Below, piece by piece: positions 34,030 to 43,310 of a DNA stretch of 64,000 nucleotides. Position numbers and translations under genes: made by a program. The stretch comes from Hymenobacter perfusus (lineage in GTDB: Bacteria > Bacteroidota > Bacteroidia > Cytophagales > Hymenobacteraceae). The number at the start of each line of letters is the position of its first letter. The stretch's first letter is position 1. The DNA is taken from positions 805,159 through 869,158 of the forward strand of contig NZ_RWIU01000002.1 in NCBI RefSeq assembly GCF_003944765.1. The letters are read 5' to 3'. Under the pieces are notes generated by a model. That model saw only the letters and a program-made list of their open reading frames with translations, made no database searches and was not told where the DNA came from.

Positions 34030-34173
34030 GCGGGAACTGCTTAACCCCGATACGGAACCAGGCAGTGGCCTACCTGAGCAATTAGCTTAAGCGCCCTGCC
34101 CCGGCTACCAACAAGTGTATGTAGTTGGGACAGGGTGCTTTCAATATAAAATCAACTATAAAGTGTGTGTAGA

Positions 34174-34716
34174 ATGTCGTTACGTCGATACCTGAAATTA
34201 GCACCTCTTCCGCAGCAGCTCACATACCTGCGCCGCTGGTGGATGGTACTGGGTGTGATTGTGCTGCTGGGGAAGCTTATGTGGTATATGACTTCATATG
34301 CTAAGCTTGATGCATCGGTGTTAGAAACCAAGCAATTTATCCAACAACTACGTAGCCTGCATATACACTTACTTACATATATTCTACTTCTGGCTATCAG
34401 CTATACAAACAGACGGGTATTTTGGAGTTTAGCATTGATTATTAGCAGCTATAAGCTATTCATGCTGCTACGTATGTTCTCTTTTGGTGACTGGCTTATT
34501 ATGGAATATTCTTATCCACAAGAGCTAACGCACCTTTTTAGGTATATCCTCTCTTATTGGGTATTTCACTTGCTCTTCAATGTGGGCCCAGTTTTCGTAA
34601 CTTTCCTGTCCACCGTGTACCTGTACTGGCTTATCGGCTGCGTCCGGATGATTCGGTACCTGACTTACACCACTGCCGGTTCCGCCGAGCCAAACCACCG
34701 GATTGCCAGCCGTTGA
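34174..34716 (+). CDS. Hypothetical four-helix membrane protein
   Basis: Protein of 180 residues with about four hydrophobic helices (WWMVLGVIVLLGKLMWYM, LLTYILLLAISY, SLALIISSYKLFMLL, FVTFLSTVYLYWLIGC). GC content is lower than in neighbours. The last ~17 codons overlap the 3' end of the convergent PAP2 gene by 52 bases, so the C-terminus may be an extension acquired after loss of an earlier stop. No family recognised. Resembles the membrane protein at 18365 in composition only. Confidence 0.55.
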   Translation: MSLRRYLKLAPLPQQLTYLRRWWMVLGVIVLLGKLMWYMTSYAKLDASVLETKQFIQQLRSLHIHLLTYILLLAISYTNRRVFWSLALIISSYKLFMLLRMFSFGDWLIMEYSYPQELTHLFRYILSYWVFHLLFNVGPVFVTFLSTVYLYWLIGCVRMIRYLTYTTAGSAEPNHRIASR

Positions 34717-35252
34717 TACGCCCAGGCGCAGAGCCAAGCCAGACCAGAGCCGAGCAAGGCGCCGGCCAGTACGTCGGAGGGGAAGTGGGCGGCCAGGTAC
34801 ATGCGGCTGTAGCTTACCAGGGCGGCCCACACAAACAGCATCCACTTGGCCACGCGGTAGCGGCGGGGCAGCACTAAGGCCACAAACACGGCCAGCGCGA
34901 AGGAATTGGCCGCGTGCGAGGAAATAAACCCGAATTGTCCGCCGCAGCCGTTTACTAGGTTCAGGGTGGCCGAGAGGTCGGGGTCGTGGCAGGGGCGGAG
35001 GCGGGCGAAGTAGGGCTTGAAGAAGCGGCTGGATATGCCGTCGGCCAGGGCCACGCTTAGGCCCAGCAGCGGCACCAGCAGCCGGGCGCGGCGGCCGTAC
35101 AGGTACGCCAGCACCACCAGCAGCACCAGGTAGGCCGGAAACCACACGAAGCGTTCCGTGAAAAACACCATCCACACGTCCAGTTTGGGCGTGCGGTGGG
35201 CGTTGGCCGCTACCAGCAGCCACCGGTCCAGGGCTTGCAGCTGCTCTAGCAC
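34665..35252 (-). CDS. PAP2-family membrane phosphatase
   Basis: Protein of 195 residues with five to six helices and the three phosphatase motifs: KPYFARLRPCHDP (K-x6-RP), FISSHAANSFALA (S-H catalytic His) and SRMYLAAHFPSDVLAG (SR-x5-H-x3-D). It likely dephosphorylates lipid or isoprenoid pyrophosphates such as undecaprenyl-PP at the membrane. I start at the GTG at 35252, which overlaps the hemF stop (GTGCTAG), implying translational coupling; an upstream frame to 35300 is inside hemF. Confidence 0.9.
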   Translation of the reverse strand: MLEQLQALDRWLLVAANAHRTPKLDVWMVFFTERFVWFPAYLVLLVVLAYLYGRRARLLVPLLGLSVALADGISSRFFKPYFARLRPCHDPDLSATLNLVNGCGGQFGFISSHAANSFALAVFVALVLPRRYRVAKWMLFVWAALVSYSRMYLAAHFPSDVLAGALLGSGLAWLCAWAYQRLAIRWFGSAEPAVV

Positions 35253-36208
35253 GCGGCAGTGGGTTGGGCGTTCAACCAGTCCACGCCCTTGCGGAGCCAC
35301 TGCTGGGTATCGGCTTCCGCCGAGCCGGGCTCAGGCTGGATGTTGTAGTGCCACTCGCACTGGGGCGGCAGGCTCATCAGGATGCTCTCGGTGCGGCCGC
35401 CGGTTTCCAGCCCGAAGCGCGTGCCCCGGTCGATGGCCAGGTTGAACTCGGCGTAGCGGCCCCGACGCACCAGCTGCCACTGCTTCTGCTGTTCGGTGTG
35501 GGGCAAACCGGCGTTGTGGCGCAGCAGGGTGGTGTAGGTGCGGCCGTACACCTCGGCCACAGCGCGCACAAAGGCAAACAGGCTCTCGGCGTCGGCCTCT
35601 TTGCCCACGATGAGCCGGTCAAAGAAAATGCCGCCGATGCCCCGGGTTTCCTGGCGGTGCGGGATGTAGAAATACTCATCGGCCCAGTGCTTGAACCGCT
35701 CGTAGTAGGCCGGGTTGTGGCGCTGGCACACCTCGGCAATCTGGGCGTGAAACCAGCGGGCCTGCTCCAGATCCACGTAAATCGGCGTCAGATCAAGCCC
35801 GCCGCCAAACCAGGCCTCGCCGTTGCCGGCCTCGAAGTAGCGCACGTTCATGTGGGAGATGGGCACGTGGGGGCTGCGCGGGTGCTGCACCACCGATACG
35901 CCGGTGGCGAAGTAGTTGGGGTCGGGCATGAGCAGCACGCGGGCGGCCTGCTCGCTCATCTGGCCCTCCACGGCCGAAAAATTCACCCCGCCTTTCTCAA
36001 TAGTAGCTCCCTCAGTGAGGATGCGGCTGCGGCCCCCACCGCCGCTGTGGTGCTGCCAAGCGTCCTCGCGGAAGCGGCCCAGGCCGTCGGTGGTTTCCAG
36101 TTGCTGGCAGAGCCAGTCCTGAAACTGGCGCATCCAGGCCTCTACGGTGTCGCGGAAACGGGGCTGCGCGGTGGGCGTAGGGAACGGAGAAGGGGCGGAG
36201 GTGAGCAT
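35246..36208 (-). CDS. hemF: Oxygen-dependent coproporphyrinogen III oxidase
   Basis: Aerobic heme pathway: two oxidative decarboxylations giving protoporphyrinogen IX. The protein has 320 residues. Conserved blocks: GGGGRSRILTEGATIEKGGVN, HPRSPHVPISHMNVRYFE, WFGGGLDLTPIYV, CDxYF-equivalent WADEYFYIPHR, RGIGGIFFDRL, RRGRYAEFNLAIDRGTRFGL and TGGRTESILMSLPP. All are complete. Start at MLTSAPSPFPT (36208), with a TACCTTTG element about 100 bases upstream. Coupled to the PAP2 phosphatase downstream. Confidence 0.98.
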   Translation of the reverse strand: MLTSAPSPFPTPTAQPRFRDTVEAWMRQFQDWLCQQLETTDGLGRFREDAWQHHSGGGGRSRILTEGATIEKGGVNFSAVEGQMSEQAARVLLMPDPNYFATGVSVVQHPRSPHVPISHMNVRYFEAGNGEAWFGGGLDLTPIYVDLEQARWFHAQIAEVCQRHNPAYYERFKHWADEYFYIPHRQETRGIGGIFFDRLIVGKEADAESLFAFVRAVAEVYGRTYTTLLRHNAGLPHTEQQKQWQLVRRGRYAEFNLAIDRGTRFGLETGGRTESILMSLPPQCEWHYNIQPEPGSAEADTQQWLRKGVDWLNAQPTAAC

Positions 36209-36308
36209 AGAAAGCAGGACAGCAGGCGGCAAGTTCGGGGCAAACTTTAGCTGGCAGAAGGAGCCAAAAACTGGCGAAAGTCAGTAACCTCTGCTGTTTT
36301 GTGTCTGG

Positions 36309-36316
36309 CAAAGGTA
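36309..36316 (-). promoter_or_regulatory. Bacteroidota-type -7 promoter element for hemF
   Basis: Reads TACCTTTG on the minus strand, 101 bases before the chosen hemF start. Confidence 0.5.
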
Positions 36317-36541
36317 AAGATTTCCCGTAGCTGCGCCGCTGGTCTGGGGGCGGCAAGCCATTGGGGCGGTGGCCGCGTACTGATGTTGCTGCGCCGTCGG
36401 GCAGTCGACTTCGTTCCGGCGGCAACCGGCCCGATGGACGCTGTCGGAATGAGGCCGACTGCCCGAACCGTTGGGGGCGTAAAGTAAACTTCCGCTGAAT
36501 TCGTCCTGTTGGTTACCGGCCTCTTTCGGGCCGCCTTGCTT

Positions 36542-37573
36542 ATGCTTCACGTATTCGGGAAAAATCCCACCCGCGACATTCAGCGCCGTTTTGCCGGCCT
36601 TACCAACTACCAGAACGGCCGGTTCGAGAACCTGGGTGGCGTCAGCTTTCGGCCCACCGATGCGCCGATGGGGAAGATGCTGCGCGACTTTCTGCGCAAG
36701 CCCCGCACCGTCACGCCGTCCCGGCCGCTGCCTGTCGTCCAAACCGATTTGCACCATCCTGTTTCGGAACTGCCCACCATTATCTGGTTTGGCCATTCTT
36801 CCTACCTGATTCAGGCCGGTGGCCGCAATATTCTGGTAGATCCGGTGTTCAGCGGAGCTGCCTCGCCGGTTTCCTTCGCCGTGAAAGCCTACCCCGGTTC
36901 CGATATCTACCAGGTGGCTGATATGCCGCCCATTGACGTGCTGGTGCTTACCCACGACCACTACGACCACCTGGATTACGCCACCGTAACCCAGCTGCGC
37001 GGTAAGGTACGGCACGTGGTTACGCCCCTGGGCGTGAGTGGCCACTTGCGGTCCTGGGGCTACGCGCCGGAGCAGCTCACGGAGCTGAACTGGCACGATG
37101 CGGCCGAGCCGGTGCCGGGCGTGCGCCTCACCGCCACGCCGGCCCAGCACATGTCGGGCCGCAGCCTGGCCCCGCAGCGTACCCTGTGGGCCTCGTTTGT
37201 GCTGCAACTGGATGGGTTTCGGTTGTTTCTGGGTGGCGACAGTGGCTACGGGCCGCACTTCCGGGCCATCGGGGAGCAGTATGGCCCTTTTGATGTGGCT
37301 TTGCTCGAAAACGGTCAGTACAACCTGAGCTGGCACGCCATTCATTGCCTGCCCGAAGAAACCGTGCAGGCCGCCCAGGACCTGGGCGCTAAGCTGTTGC
37401 TGCCGGTCCACTGGGCCAAGTTTACGCTGGCCTACCACCCTTGGAATGAGCCGATTCAGCTCGTGCTTCAGGCCGCTGATGCGGCGGGGCTACCCGTTAC
37501 CGTTCCCCGTATCGGCGAGGCCTACACGCTGGGCACCCCGCCAAAGCGGGACGCGTGGTGGGCGTTTGACTGA
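36542..37573 (+). CDS. MBL-fold metallo-hydrolase (NAPE-PLD/UlaG-like)
   Basis: Protein of 343 residues with the metallo-beta-lactamase fold: WFGHSSYLIQAGGRNILVDPVFS, the metal motif THDHYDHLD, a further His (TPAQHMSGR), FLGGDSGYGPHF and LPVHWAKFTLAYHPW. The N-terminal FGKNPTRDIQRRFAGLTNYQNGRFEN is typical of the NAPE-phospholipase-D-like branch, hinting at a phospholipid or phosphodiester substrate. Start at the ATG at 36542 (MLHVFGKNP); a TTG at 36509 is possible. Cytosolic. Confidence 0.92.
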   Translation: MLHVFGKNPTRDIQRRFAGLTNYQNGRFENLGGVSFRPTDAPMGKMLRDFLRKPRTVTPSRPLPVVQTDLHHPVSELPTIIWFGHSSYLIQAGGRNILVDPVFSGAASPVSFAVKAYPGSDIYQVADMPPIDVLVLTHDHYDHLDYATVTQLRGKVRHVVTPLGVSGHLRSWGYAPEQLTELNWHDAAEPVPGVRLTATPAQHMSGRSLAPQRTLWASFVLQLDGFRLFLGGDSGYGPHFRAIGEQYGPFDVALLENGQYNLSWHAIHCLPEETVQAAQDLGAKLLLPVHWAKFTLAYHPWNEPIQLVLQAADAAGLPVTVPRIGEAYTLGTPPKRDAWWAFD

Positions 37574-37591
37574 TGCTCAGTGCTGTAATTA

Positions 37592-37664
37592 CGAACGAAG
37601 TGAGGAAACTGAGTTTACCGCGTAGCGCCTACCCCAGATTCCTCACTTTGTTCGGAATGACAGC
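37592..37664. repeat. Family C-like inverted repeat
   Basis: Arms cgaacgaagtgaggaa and ttcctcactttgttcgg, ending ggaatgac like the other C copies. It lies between the hydrolase and the convergent acetyltransferase gene and may end both transcripts. Confidence 0.7.
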
Positions 37665-37692
37665 TACTCTACATAATAGCAGAATGAGCGGC

Positions 37693-38220
37693 TTACAGCT
37701 CCTTCCGCAGCACCAGCAGTACCAGCGGCTCCGCTTGGCGCGGAATGCCGAACCGGGCATCGGTGGGGAAGTCCACGGTGGCGCCGGTGCGGCGGAAACC
37801 CAGCCGCTCGTACCAAGCCAGCAGTTCGTGGCGCACCGAAATAACGCTGATGCTAATACCGGTGCAGCCCAGCTTACGGGCAAAATCCTCAGCCGCTGTA
37901 ACCAGTTGGCGGCCCAGGCCCTGAGCCTGCCGGGTGGGCTCCACCGAGAGCATTCCCAGGTACAAATCGGGGTGCTGGTGTTGCAGAAATACGCTGCCCA
38001 CCAGCTCCTGCGTTGGGATGTGGGCCAGCAGAAACGTAGCGCCGGGGCTGTGCAACTGGTCCCGTAAGTCGGCCTCGTCGGTGCGCTGGCCGGCCAGCAG
38101 GTGGGCTTCGGTGGTCCAGCCCTGTTCGGAGGCTTCGCCCCGGTAGGCCCGGTTCACGAGGCAGTTGAGGGCAGGCAGGTCGGCTTCGGAGGCGGGGGAG
38201 AAGTGCAGGAGCGGGTTCAT
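37693..38220 (-). CDS. GNAT-family N-acetyltransferase
   Basis: Protein of 175 residues with the acetyl-CoA-binding core: GSVFLQHQHPDLYLGMLSVEPTRQAQGLGRQLVTAAEDFA (the Q/R-x-x-G-x-G/A loop is RQAQGLG) and YERLGFRRTG. Its substrate is not predictable. A TACCTTCG element sits 5 bases upstream of the ATG on the minus strand (38225-38232), which would give a leaderless mRNA. Confidence 0.92.
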   Translation of the reverse strand: MNPLLHFSPASEADLPALNCLVNRAYRGEASEQGWTTEAHLLAGQRTDEADLRDQLHSPGATFLLAHIPTQELVGSVFLQHQHPDLYLGMLSVEPTRQAQGLGRQLVTAAEDFARKLGCTGISISVISVRHELLAWYERLGFRRTGATVDFPTDARFGIPRQAEPLVLLVLRKEL

Positions 38221-38348
38221 AGTGCGAAGGTAAGCGGAGAGTAGTCAGGAGGAAATCCCAAAAGCAACTGAACTATTGGCGTTGCTTGCTACTTCATTAC
38301 CGCATCCCGCCAAACCTGTACCTTCGCCCCAGCACCCACCACCCGCAC

Positions 38349-40559
38349 ATGACTACTGAAACCGCCTTTTTGCCGGAAACTGAGTTTACTGCCACCCGCC
38401 CCGATACGGCAACCCTGCGCCGGGCCTACCGGCTGATGCGCACCGCCGACGAGCTGGCCCGCCTCTACGAAGAAAACAAGGCCGTCACGGCCCGCTACGT
38501 ACACGCTACCGCCCGGGGCCACGAGGCCATTCAGCTGGCCGCCGCCTTCCACCTCGGCCCCCAGGACTATGCCGCGCCCTACTACCGCGACGATGCCATG
38601 CTGCTGGGCATGGGCCTGACGCCTTACGAGCTGATGCTCCAGCTCATGGCCAAGCGCGACGACCCGTTCTCGGGCGGTCGGACCTACTACAGTCATCCCT
38701 CTTTGCGCCGGGCCGGTTTCCCTACTATTCCGCACCAAAGCTCTGCCACCGGCATGCAGGCCATTCCGGCTACCGGCGTGGCCCACGGCATTAAATACCT
38801 GGAAAGCCAGGGGCTGGCGACAATTAGTAATGAGCAATTAGTAATTAATAATTCGTCTGTAAGTATGCCAACGGATTCAGGTTCGATGGATGCTGAACAG
38901 CCAATTCTTAATTCTTCATTACTAATTACTAATTCAGAAAAGAAGCCGTTGGTTTTGTGCTCCATCGGCGACGGGGCCATGACGGAAGGGGAAGTGGCCG
39001 AAGCGCTGCAGATGGCCGCGCTGCACCAGCTGCCCATCATTTACCTGGTGCAGGACAACGACTGGGGTATTTCCGCTACCGGCCGTGAGATGCGCAGCAT
39101 GGATGCCTACGAGTTTGCCGCCGGCTTCAAAGGGCTGTACCGTCTCCAGTTAGACGGGGCCGATTTCCTGGCCAGCTACGCCGGGATGCAGCAGGCCGCC
39201 GAGTATGTGCGGCAGCGGCGCGGCCCCGTGCTGGTGCACGCCAAATGTCCGCTGCTGGGCCACCATACCAGCGGGGTGCGCCGCGAGTGGTACCGCGGCG
39301 ACAACCTGGCCCAACACACTACCCTCGACCCGCTGCCGCGCTTCCATCAGCAACTACTGGAGCTGGGTTTTGCCGAGGAGGAGCTGCAGCAGCTGGCCGC
39401 CGAAGCCCGCGCCACCGTGCAGGCCGATTACGAGCGGGCCCTGGCCGCGCCCAACCCCGACCCGGCTACCTTTGCTGACCACGAGTTCGCCCCGCCCGCC
39501 GTGACGGAGGAGGCCGGCGAGCGGAGCCCTGCCGGGGCCGAAAAAGCCCTGATGGTGGACGCCGCTTTGCACGCCGTGGATGACATTCTGCGCGAATTCC
39601 CGGAGGCCCTGTTCTACGGCCAGGATGTGGGTGGGGAACTGGGCGGCGTGTTCCGGGAGGCGGCCCTACTGGCCAAAAAGTACGGCGACGCCCGCGTGTT
39701 CAACACGCCTATTCAGGAAGCCTACATTGTGGGCAGCACCGCCGGCATGAGTGCCGCAGGAGCCAAGGCCATTGTCGAAATTCAGTTTGCCGACTACATC
39801 TGGCCCGGCCTCAACCAGCTGGTGGAAGAGCTTAGCAAATCCTGCTACCTCTCCAACGGCCAGTTTCCGGTGCAAAGCCTGATTCGGGTGCCGGTGGGGG
39901 CGTATGGCGGGGGCGGACCCTACCACTCGGGCTCCATTGAGAGCACGCTGCTCACCATCCGGGGCATCAAGGTGGTGTACCCGAGCAACGCCGCCGACAT
40001 GAAGGGCCTCATGCGCGCCGCCTTCCTCGACCCCAACCCGGTAATTATGCTGGAGCACAAGGGGCTGTACTGGAGCAAAGTGGCCGGTACCGAGGACGCC
40101 AAAACCGTGGAGCCCGCCGCCGGCTATGTGCTGCCGCTCGGCAAAGCCGCCGTGGACCAGGAAGCCGCCCCCGACAAGCTCCGCAACGGCGAAACCTGCG
40201 TGGTGATTACCTACGGCATGGGCGTGCACTGGGCCAGAACCGCCAGCCGGCAATTGCCCGGCCAGGTGGAAATCCTGGATCTGCGCACCCTTAACCCGCT
40301 GGACTGGGATGCGGTGCAGGCCGCCGTGCGTCGCCACGGCAAGGCTCTGGTGCTCACCGAGGAGCCTTTGCTGAACTCCTTCGCCGAGAGTCTGGCCGGC
40401 CGCATTCAGCGCCACTGCTTCCGTCAGCTCGACGCGCCGGTGTTCACGCTGGGGGCGGCCAACCTGCCCGCCATTGCCCTCAATGTGGAGTTGGAAAAGC
40501 AGATGCTGCCCAGCCTCGATAAAGTACTGGCTGCGTTGCAGGAGCTACTAGGGTATTAG
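38349..40559 (+). CDS. Fused branched-chain 2-oxoacid dehydrogenase E1 (alpha plus beta)
   Basis: E1 component that decarboxylates branched-chain 2-oxoacids with thiamine diphosphate. Protein of 736 residues. The alpha half carries RGHEAIQLAAAF, DPFSGGRTYYSH and the TPP motif GDGAMTEGEVAEAL...QDNDWGIS. The beta half, from about residue 395, carries FYGQDVGGELGGVF, TPIQEAYIVG, RVPVGAYGGGGPYHSG, VVYPSNAADMKGLM and a transketolase C-domain. Fused E1 is usual in Bacteroidota. Residues about 159-198 (ISNEQLVINN ... LLITNSEK) are an extra AT-rich segment encoded by an in-frame family D palindrome, just before the TPP motif. Start at MTTETAFLPE. Confidence 0.96.
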   Translation: MTTETAFLPETEFTATRPDTATLRRAYRLMRTADELARLYEENKAVTARYVHATARGHEAIQLAAAFHLGPQDYAAPYYRDDAMLLGMGLTPYELMLQLMAKRDDPFSGGRTYYSHPSLRRAGFPTIPHQSSATGMQAIPATGVAHGIKYLESQGLATISNEQLVINNSSVSMPTDSGSMDAEQPILNSSLLITNSEKKPLVLCSIGDGAMTEGEVAEALQMAALHQLPIIYLVQDNDWGISATGREMRSMDAYEFAAGFKGLYRLQLDGADFLASYAGMQQAAEYVRQRRGPVLVHAKCPLLGHHTSGVRREWYRGDNLAQHTTLDPLPRFHQQLLELGFAEEELQQLAAEARATVQADYERALAAPNPDPATFADHEFAPPAVTEEAGERSPAGAEKALMVDAALHAVDDILREFPEALFYGQDVGGELGGVFREAALLAKKYGDARVFNTPIQEAYIVGSTAGMSAAGAKAIVEIQFADYIWPGLNQLVEELSKSCYLSNGQFPVQSLIRVPVGAYGGGGPYHSGSIESTLLTIRGIKVVYPSNAADMKGLMRAAFLDPNPVIMLEHKGLYWSKVAGTEDAKTVEPAAGYVLPLGKAAVDQEAAPDKLRNGETCVVITYGMGVHWARTASRQLPGQVEILDLRTLNPLDWDAVQAAVRRHGKALVLTEEPLLNSFAESLAGRIQRHCFRQLDAPVFTLGAANLPAIALNVELEKQMLPSLDKVLAALQELLGY
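38820..38936. repeat. Family D palindrome inserted in frame within the E1 gene
   Basis: AT-rich arms acaattagtaatgagcaatt and cattactaattactaattc enclose a 45-base centre. The inserted block is about 120 bases, a multiple of three and free of stops, and adds some 40 residues before the thiamine-diphosphate motif. It resembles the intergenic D copies at 33331 and 30951. Confidence 0.78.
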
Positions 40560-40612
40560 GCGGTGAAAGGTAAAGTTGTGGTGGGTGCAAAACAGTTTCA
40601 TCCACCACAAGC

Positions 40613-40644
40613 AAAACGCCCCGGCAGATCTGCCGGGGCGTTTT
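40613..40644 (+). terminator. Hairpin terminator between convergent genes
   Basis: Perfect 16-bp palindrome aaaacgccccggcaga / tctgccggggcgtttt, flanked by T-rich sequence, between the E1 gene and the convergent tamL. Confidence 0.9.
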
Positions 40645-40670
40645 CTTTCGTTCACCAGTTCACTACTTGC

Positions 40671-43310
40671 CTAGAATGGATACCCAATGCCCAGGTTAAA
40701 GGCCGACTGGTCCTCGCGCAGGCTGAAGTTGCGGATAACCCACTTGTTGCCCGGCGCGGTGGGGTCGTAGACTTTGGTGGCAATATCCAGCCGCAGAATC
40801 AGGAAGTCGAAATCAAAGCGCAGGCCGAAGCCGGAGCCCACGGCCAGCTCCCGGTAAAACTTGTTGAGCTGAAACTGAGCCCCTTCCCGGCGGGGGTCGG
40901 CACGGATAACCCACACGTTGCCGAAATCCGTGAAGAAAGCCCCTTTGAAGAAGCTGTAAATTGGGAAACGGTACTCCACGTTGCCTTCCAGCAGCAACTC
41001 GCCGGGCTGTTCCAGGTCGTAGTCACGCACTTTCTGGCCGTTAACCAGTAGAAATTCCGTGGGGTTGTTGGGGTCATACTTGTACTGCGTATACGACCCA
41101 ACCCCCAGCCGGCGCGGTTTCCAGGCCCGCACGCTGGAACTGCCCCCGGCAAACAAGTACTTGTCGTAGGGTACCAGAAAGGAGCGGTTGGTGGTTGGGA
41201 CGCCTTCCACAATGGTCGTGACGCTGGTCGCACTCAGAGCCGTGGCCGCTCCGCCCGCCAGCCGGTACACCAGATACGAGTCGGGGCCCAGCTTGTGGTA
41301 GCGACGATAATCGGCCGTGAACTTGCCGAAATCGTAGATTTTGAGGGCGTTGCTTTTGGGGTTGTCCTGGTTGTTGATGAGGGGCTGATCCTGATACAGG
41401 CTGCGGGTGAGTCCGCCTAGCTCGGCAAACAGGCGCAGGTAGCGCGCGTCTCGGGTTTCGTTGAAGTCGTTGGAGTTGTAAAGGGCGGTGGCGTTGAAGC
41501 TGGGAATGAACAGGTTATCGAAGCTGCGCAGCAGCGGGGAGCCCTGCTGAATTTCCAGGTTGCGCAGATATTGCGCAAAGTCTGGGTCGATATTCGCCGT
41601 CCGGATAATGCTCACGTCAATCGGCGTGAGCACATACTGCAGATAGGCGGAGCGTTGCCAGAGGTAGTCGAACGTGCCTTCCACGTTCGTGCGGGTATAA
41701 TCGGGGCGATTGACGTAGGTGTAGGAAGCGTTGAAGCGGGTGCGCGGGTTGTACTGGCTCAGGTAGCGGTTGCCCCGCCACGGCAGCAGAAACTGCGGCA
41801 GCACCAGGTTCACATTGCCGCCCAGCTGGGTGGTAAGTACACTTTTGCTGCCCGTGTCGCCCTCGCCGGTGTTGGTGCCGGTCAGGTTCAGCTGGCCTTC
41901 GAAACCCGCCCGCAGGCCAAACTCCAGCACCTCGGAGCCCCCGAATACATTGCGCACTTTAAGGCGAACGTTACCAAAAGGGCCGGGTCGGCCCGCCACG
42001 TACGTGCCGCCGAATTCAGTTGTTTCCTGAAATTTCTTGGCCGGAGAGGCATTCACGGTGGCATCCAGCAGGCCCCGGGCCGAGTCGGCCGGTGCTTCCG
42101 GGCCCCGCACGCGCCGGTACGTCACGGTGCTGAAGCGGAACATATCCAGGCCCGCCAGCTGCCGTTGGGTGAGCTGGGTTTTGCTCAGGCTGTACGGCTG
42201 GCCGGGGCGTACCACCAGCTTGCGGTCCAGGGACTTGGTGCCGAAGCGGTGCCGATAGGCCAGGTACTTCACCGAGTCGCGCACAATGGTGTCGCGCTGC
42301 TGCCCGAAGCGCACGATGCCGGCATCGGTAATGAAACTGACGTTGCGGATGGTGTACAGGCGGTGCTGCTCACCCCGCGTCGGCTTGCTGATAATTGTGC
42401 GCAGACGAACCGTCGTCGGGGCAAAGCTGGTATCGGCCTCCAGCGTAATATATTGCTGGCGGAAGTCGAAATAGCCCTGATTTTTCAGCAGATTCTCGAT
42501 GCGGCCACGCTCATTGCCAATTACTTCCTCGTCGTACTGGTTGCCCACGCGCAGCAGGCTCTGCGCTTGGCTGGCCAGCACCCGGCGGGCCACGGCCGTG
42601 TCAGCAATGTCATAATCAAGCTGGGAGTACTTGAACGCCGGCCCTTCGTGAATCCGGTACGTCACGGTCACGCGCTGCGAGTCGGTATGGAAGGGGGACT
42701 GCAGGGCGAAGATGCGTAGCGGTGCAAACCGCCGCGTTGGCACCGTATCGGTGACGGCAACGGAGCTGCGGAAAAAGCCTTTCGATTTCAGAAAGGTGCC
42801 CAGCTGCTCGGCTGAAGTAGCCGTGAGTGAGGAATCATAGATAACTGGCGGCTCGCCCAGCCGCATAATGGCGTTGCCCTTATCCAGGGCCAGCTGGTGG
42901 CGGCGGACGTGCCGCTCCCGCTTGGTCAGGAGCTTGCCCACTTCCGAGGAATCGGTGCCGGCCGCCCGGATGAGCTGGTCGTATTTGGCACGGTCGGCCT
43001 CCAGCTTGCCCTGAATGCGCTCCTGGTTATAAAATGAGCGGCCTAGCTGGTAGATGGCTACCTTTGGCAGCGGAAAGGAACTGTTGGGCTTCTGCTGCAC
43101 CAGCGTTTGCAGGCGCAACGCATCGGCCTCTTTCGTGCCTTCCACCTTCACCTGGCTCAGCAGCCGCTGGCCCGGCTGCAGCAGCCGCAGCGGTGAGCAG
43201 GCACCCAGCCCGCCCGCCAGCAGCAGACTGCCCAGCGCCAGTCGCGAAGGGTATTTTCCTCTAAAAAATCCCGTTGAGGGCTGGCCGTTAATCTGCGAAT
43301 ATGGTTTCAA
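40671..43310 (-). CDS. TamL-type outer-membrane assembly lipoprotein (Omp85/BamA-TamA family)
   Basis: Outer-membrane barrel of the Omp85 family with POTRA domains. Protein of up to 879 residues. An N-terminal hydrophobic stretch and lipobox GACS mark it as the lipidated TamA homolog (TamL) of Bacteroidota. POTRA-like repeats follow (about 60-400, for example SQVKVEGTKEAD, VTYRIHEGPAFKYSQLDY). A C-terminal ~450-residue barrel carries the conserved FFAGGSSSVRAW-type turn (FAGGSSSVRAWKPRRLG) and ends GIGYPF. The 879-residue frame would begin at a TTG and overlaps the divergent methylase by 10 bases, so the true start is uncertain. Confidence 0.9.
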   Translation of the reverse strand: MKPYSQINGQPSTGFFRGKYPSRLALGSLLLAGGLGACSPLRLLQPGQRLLSQVKVEGTKEADALRLQTLVQQKPNSSFPLPKVAIYQLGRSFYNQERIQGKLEADRAKYDQLIRAAGTDSSEVGKLLTKRERHVRRHQLALDKGNAIMRLGEPPVIYDSSLTATSAEQLGTFLKSKGFFRSSVAVTDTVPTRRFAPLRIFALQSPFHTDSQRVTVTYRIHEGPAFKYSQLDYDIADTAVARRVLASQAQSLLRVGNQYDEEVIGNERGRIENLLKNQGYFDFRQQYITLEADTSFAPTTVRLRTIISKPTRGEQHRLYTIRNVSFITDAGIVRFGQQRDTIVRDSVKYLAYRHRFGTKSLDRKLVVRPGQPYSLSKTQLTQRQLAGLDMFRFSTVTYRRVRGPEAPADSARGLLDATVNASPAKKFQETTEFGGTYVAGRPGPFGNVRLKVRNVFGGSEVLEFGLRAGFEGQLNLTGTNTGEGDTGSKSVLTTQLGGNVNLVLPQFLLPWRGNRYLSQYNPRTRFNASYTYVNRPDYTRTNVEGTFDYLWQRSAYLQYVLTPIDVSIIRTANIDPDFAQYLRNLEIQQGSPLLRSFDNLFIPSFNATALYNSNDFNETRDARYLRLFAELGGLTRSLYQDQPLINNQDNPKSNALKIYDFGKFTADYRRYHKLGPDSYLVYRLAGGAATALSATSVTTIVEGVPTTNRSFLVPYDKYLFAGGSSSVRAWKPRRLGVGSYTQYKYDPNNPTEFLLVNGQKVRDYDLEQPGELLLEGNVEYRFPIYSFFKGAFFTDFGNVWVIRADPRREGAQFQLNKFYRELAVGSGFGLRFDFDFLILRLDIATKVYDPTAPGNKWVIRNFSLREDQSAFNLGIGYPF

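Noticed and set aside
36281..37438. 385-codon minus-strand open frame
   Set aside because: It is antisense to the MBL hydrolase, which shows the complete HxHxDH motif.
41571..42719. 382-codon open frame antisense to tamL
   Set aside because: Low-complexity His/Gln/Val-rich translation with no motif; tamL is clearly the gene.
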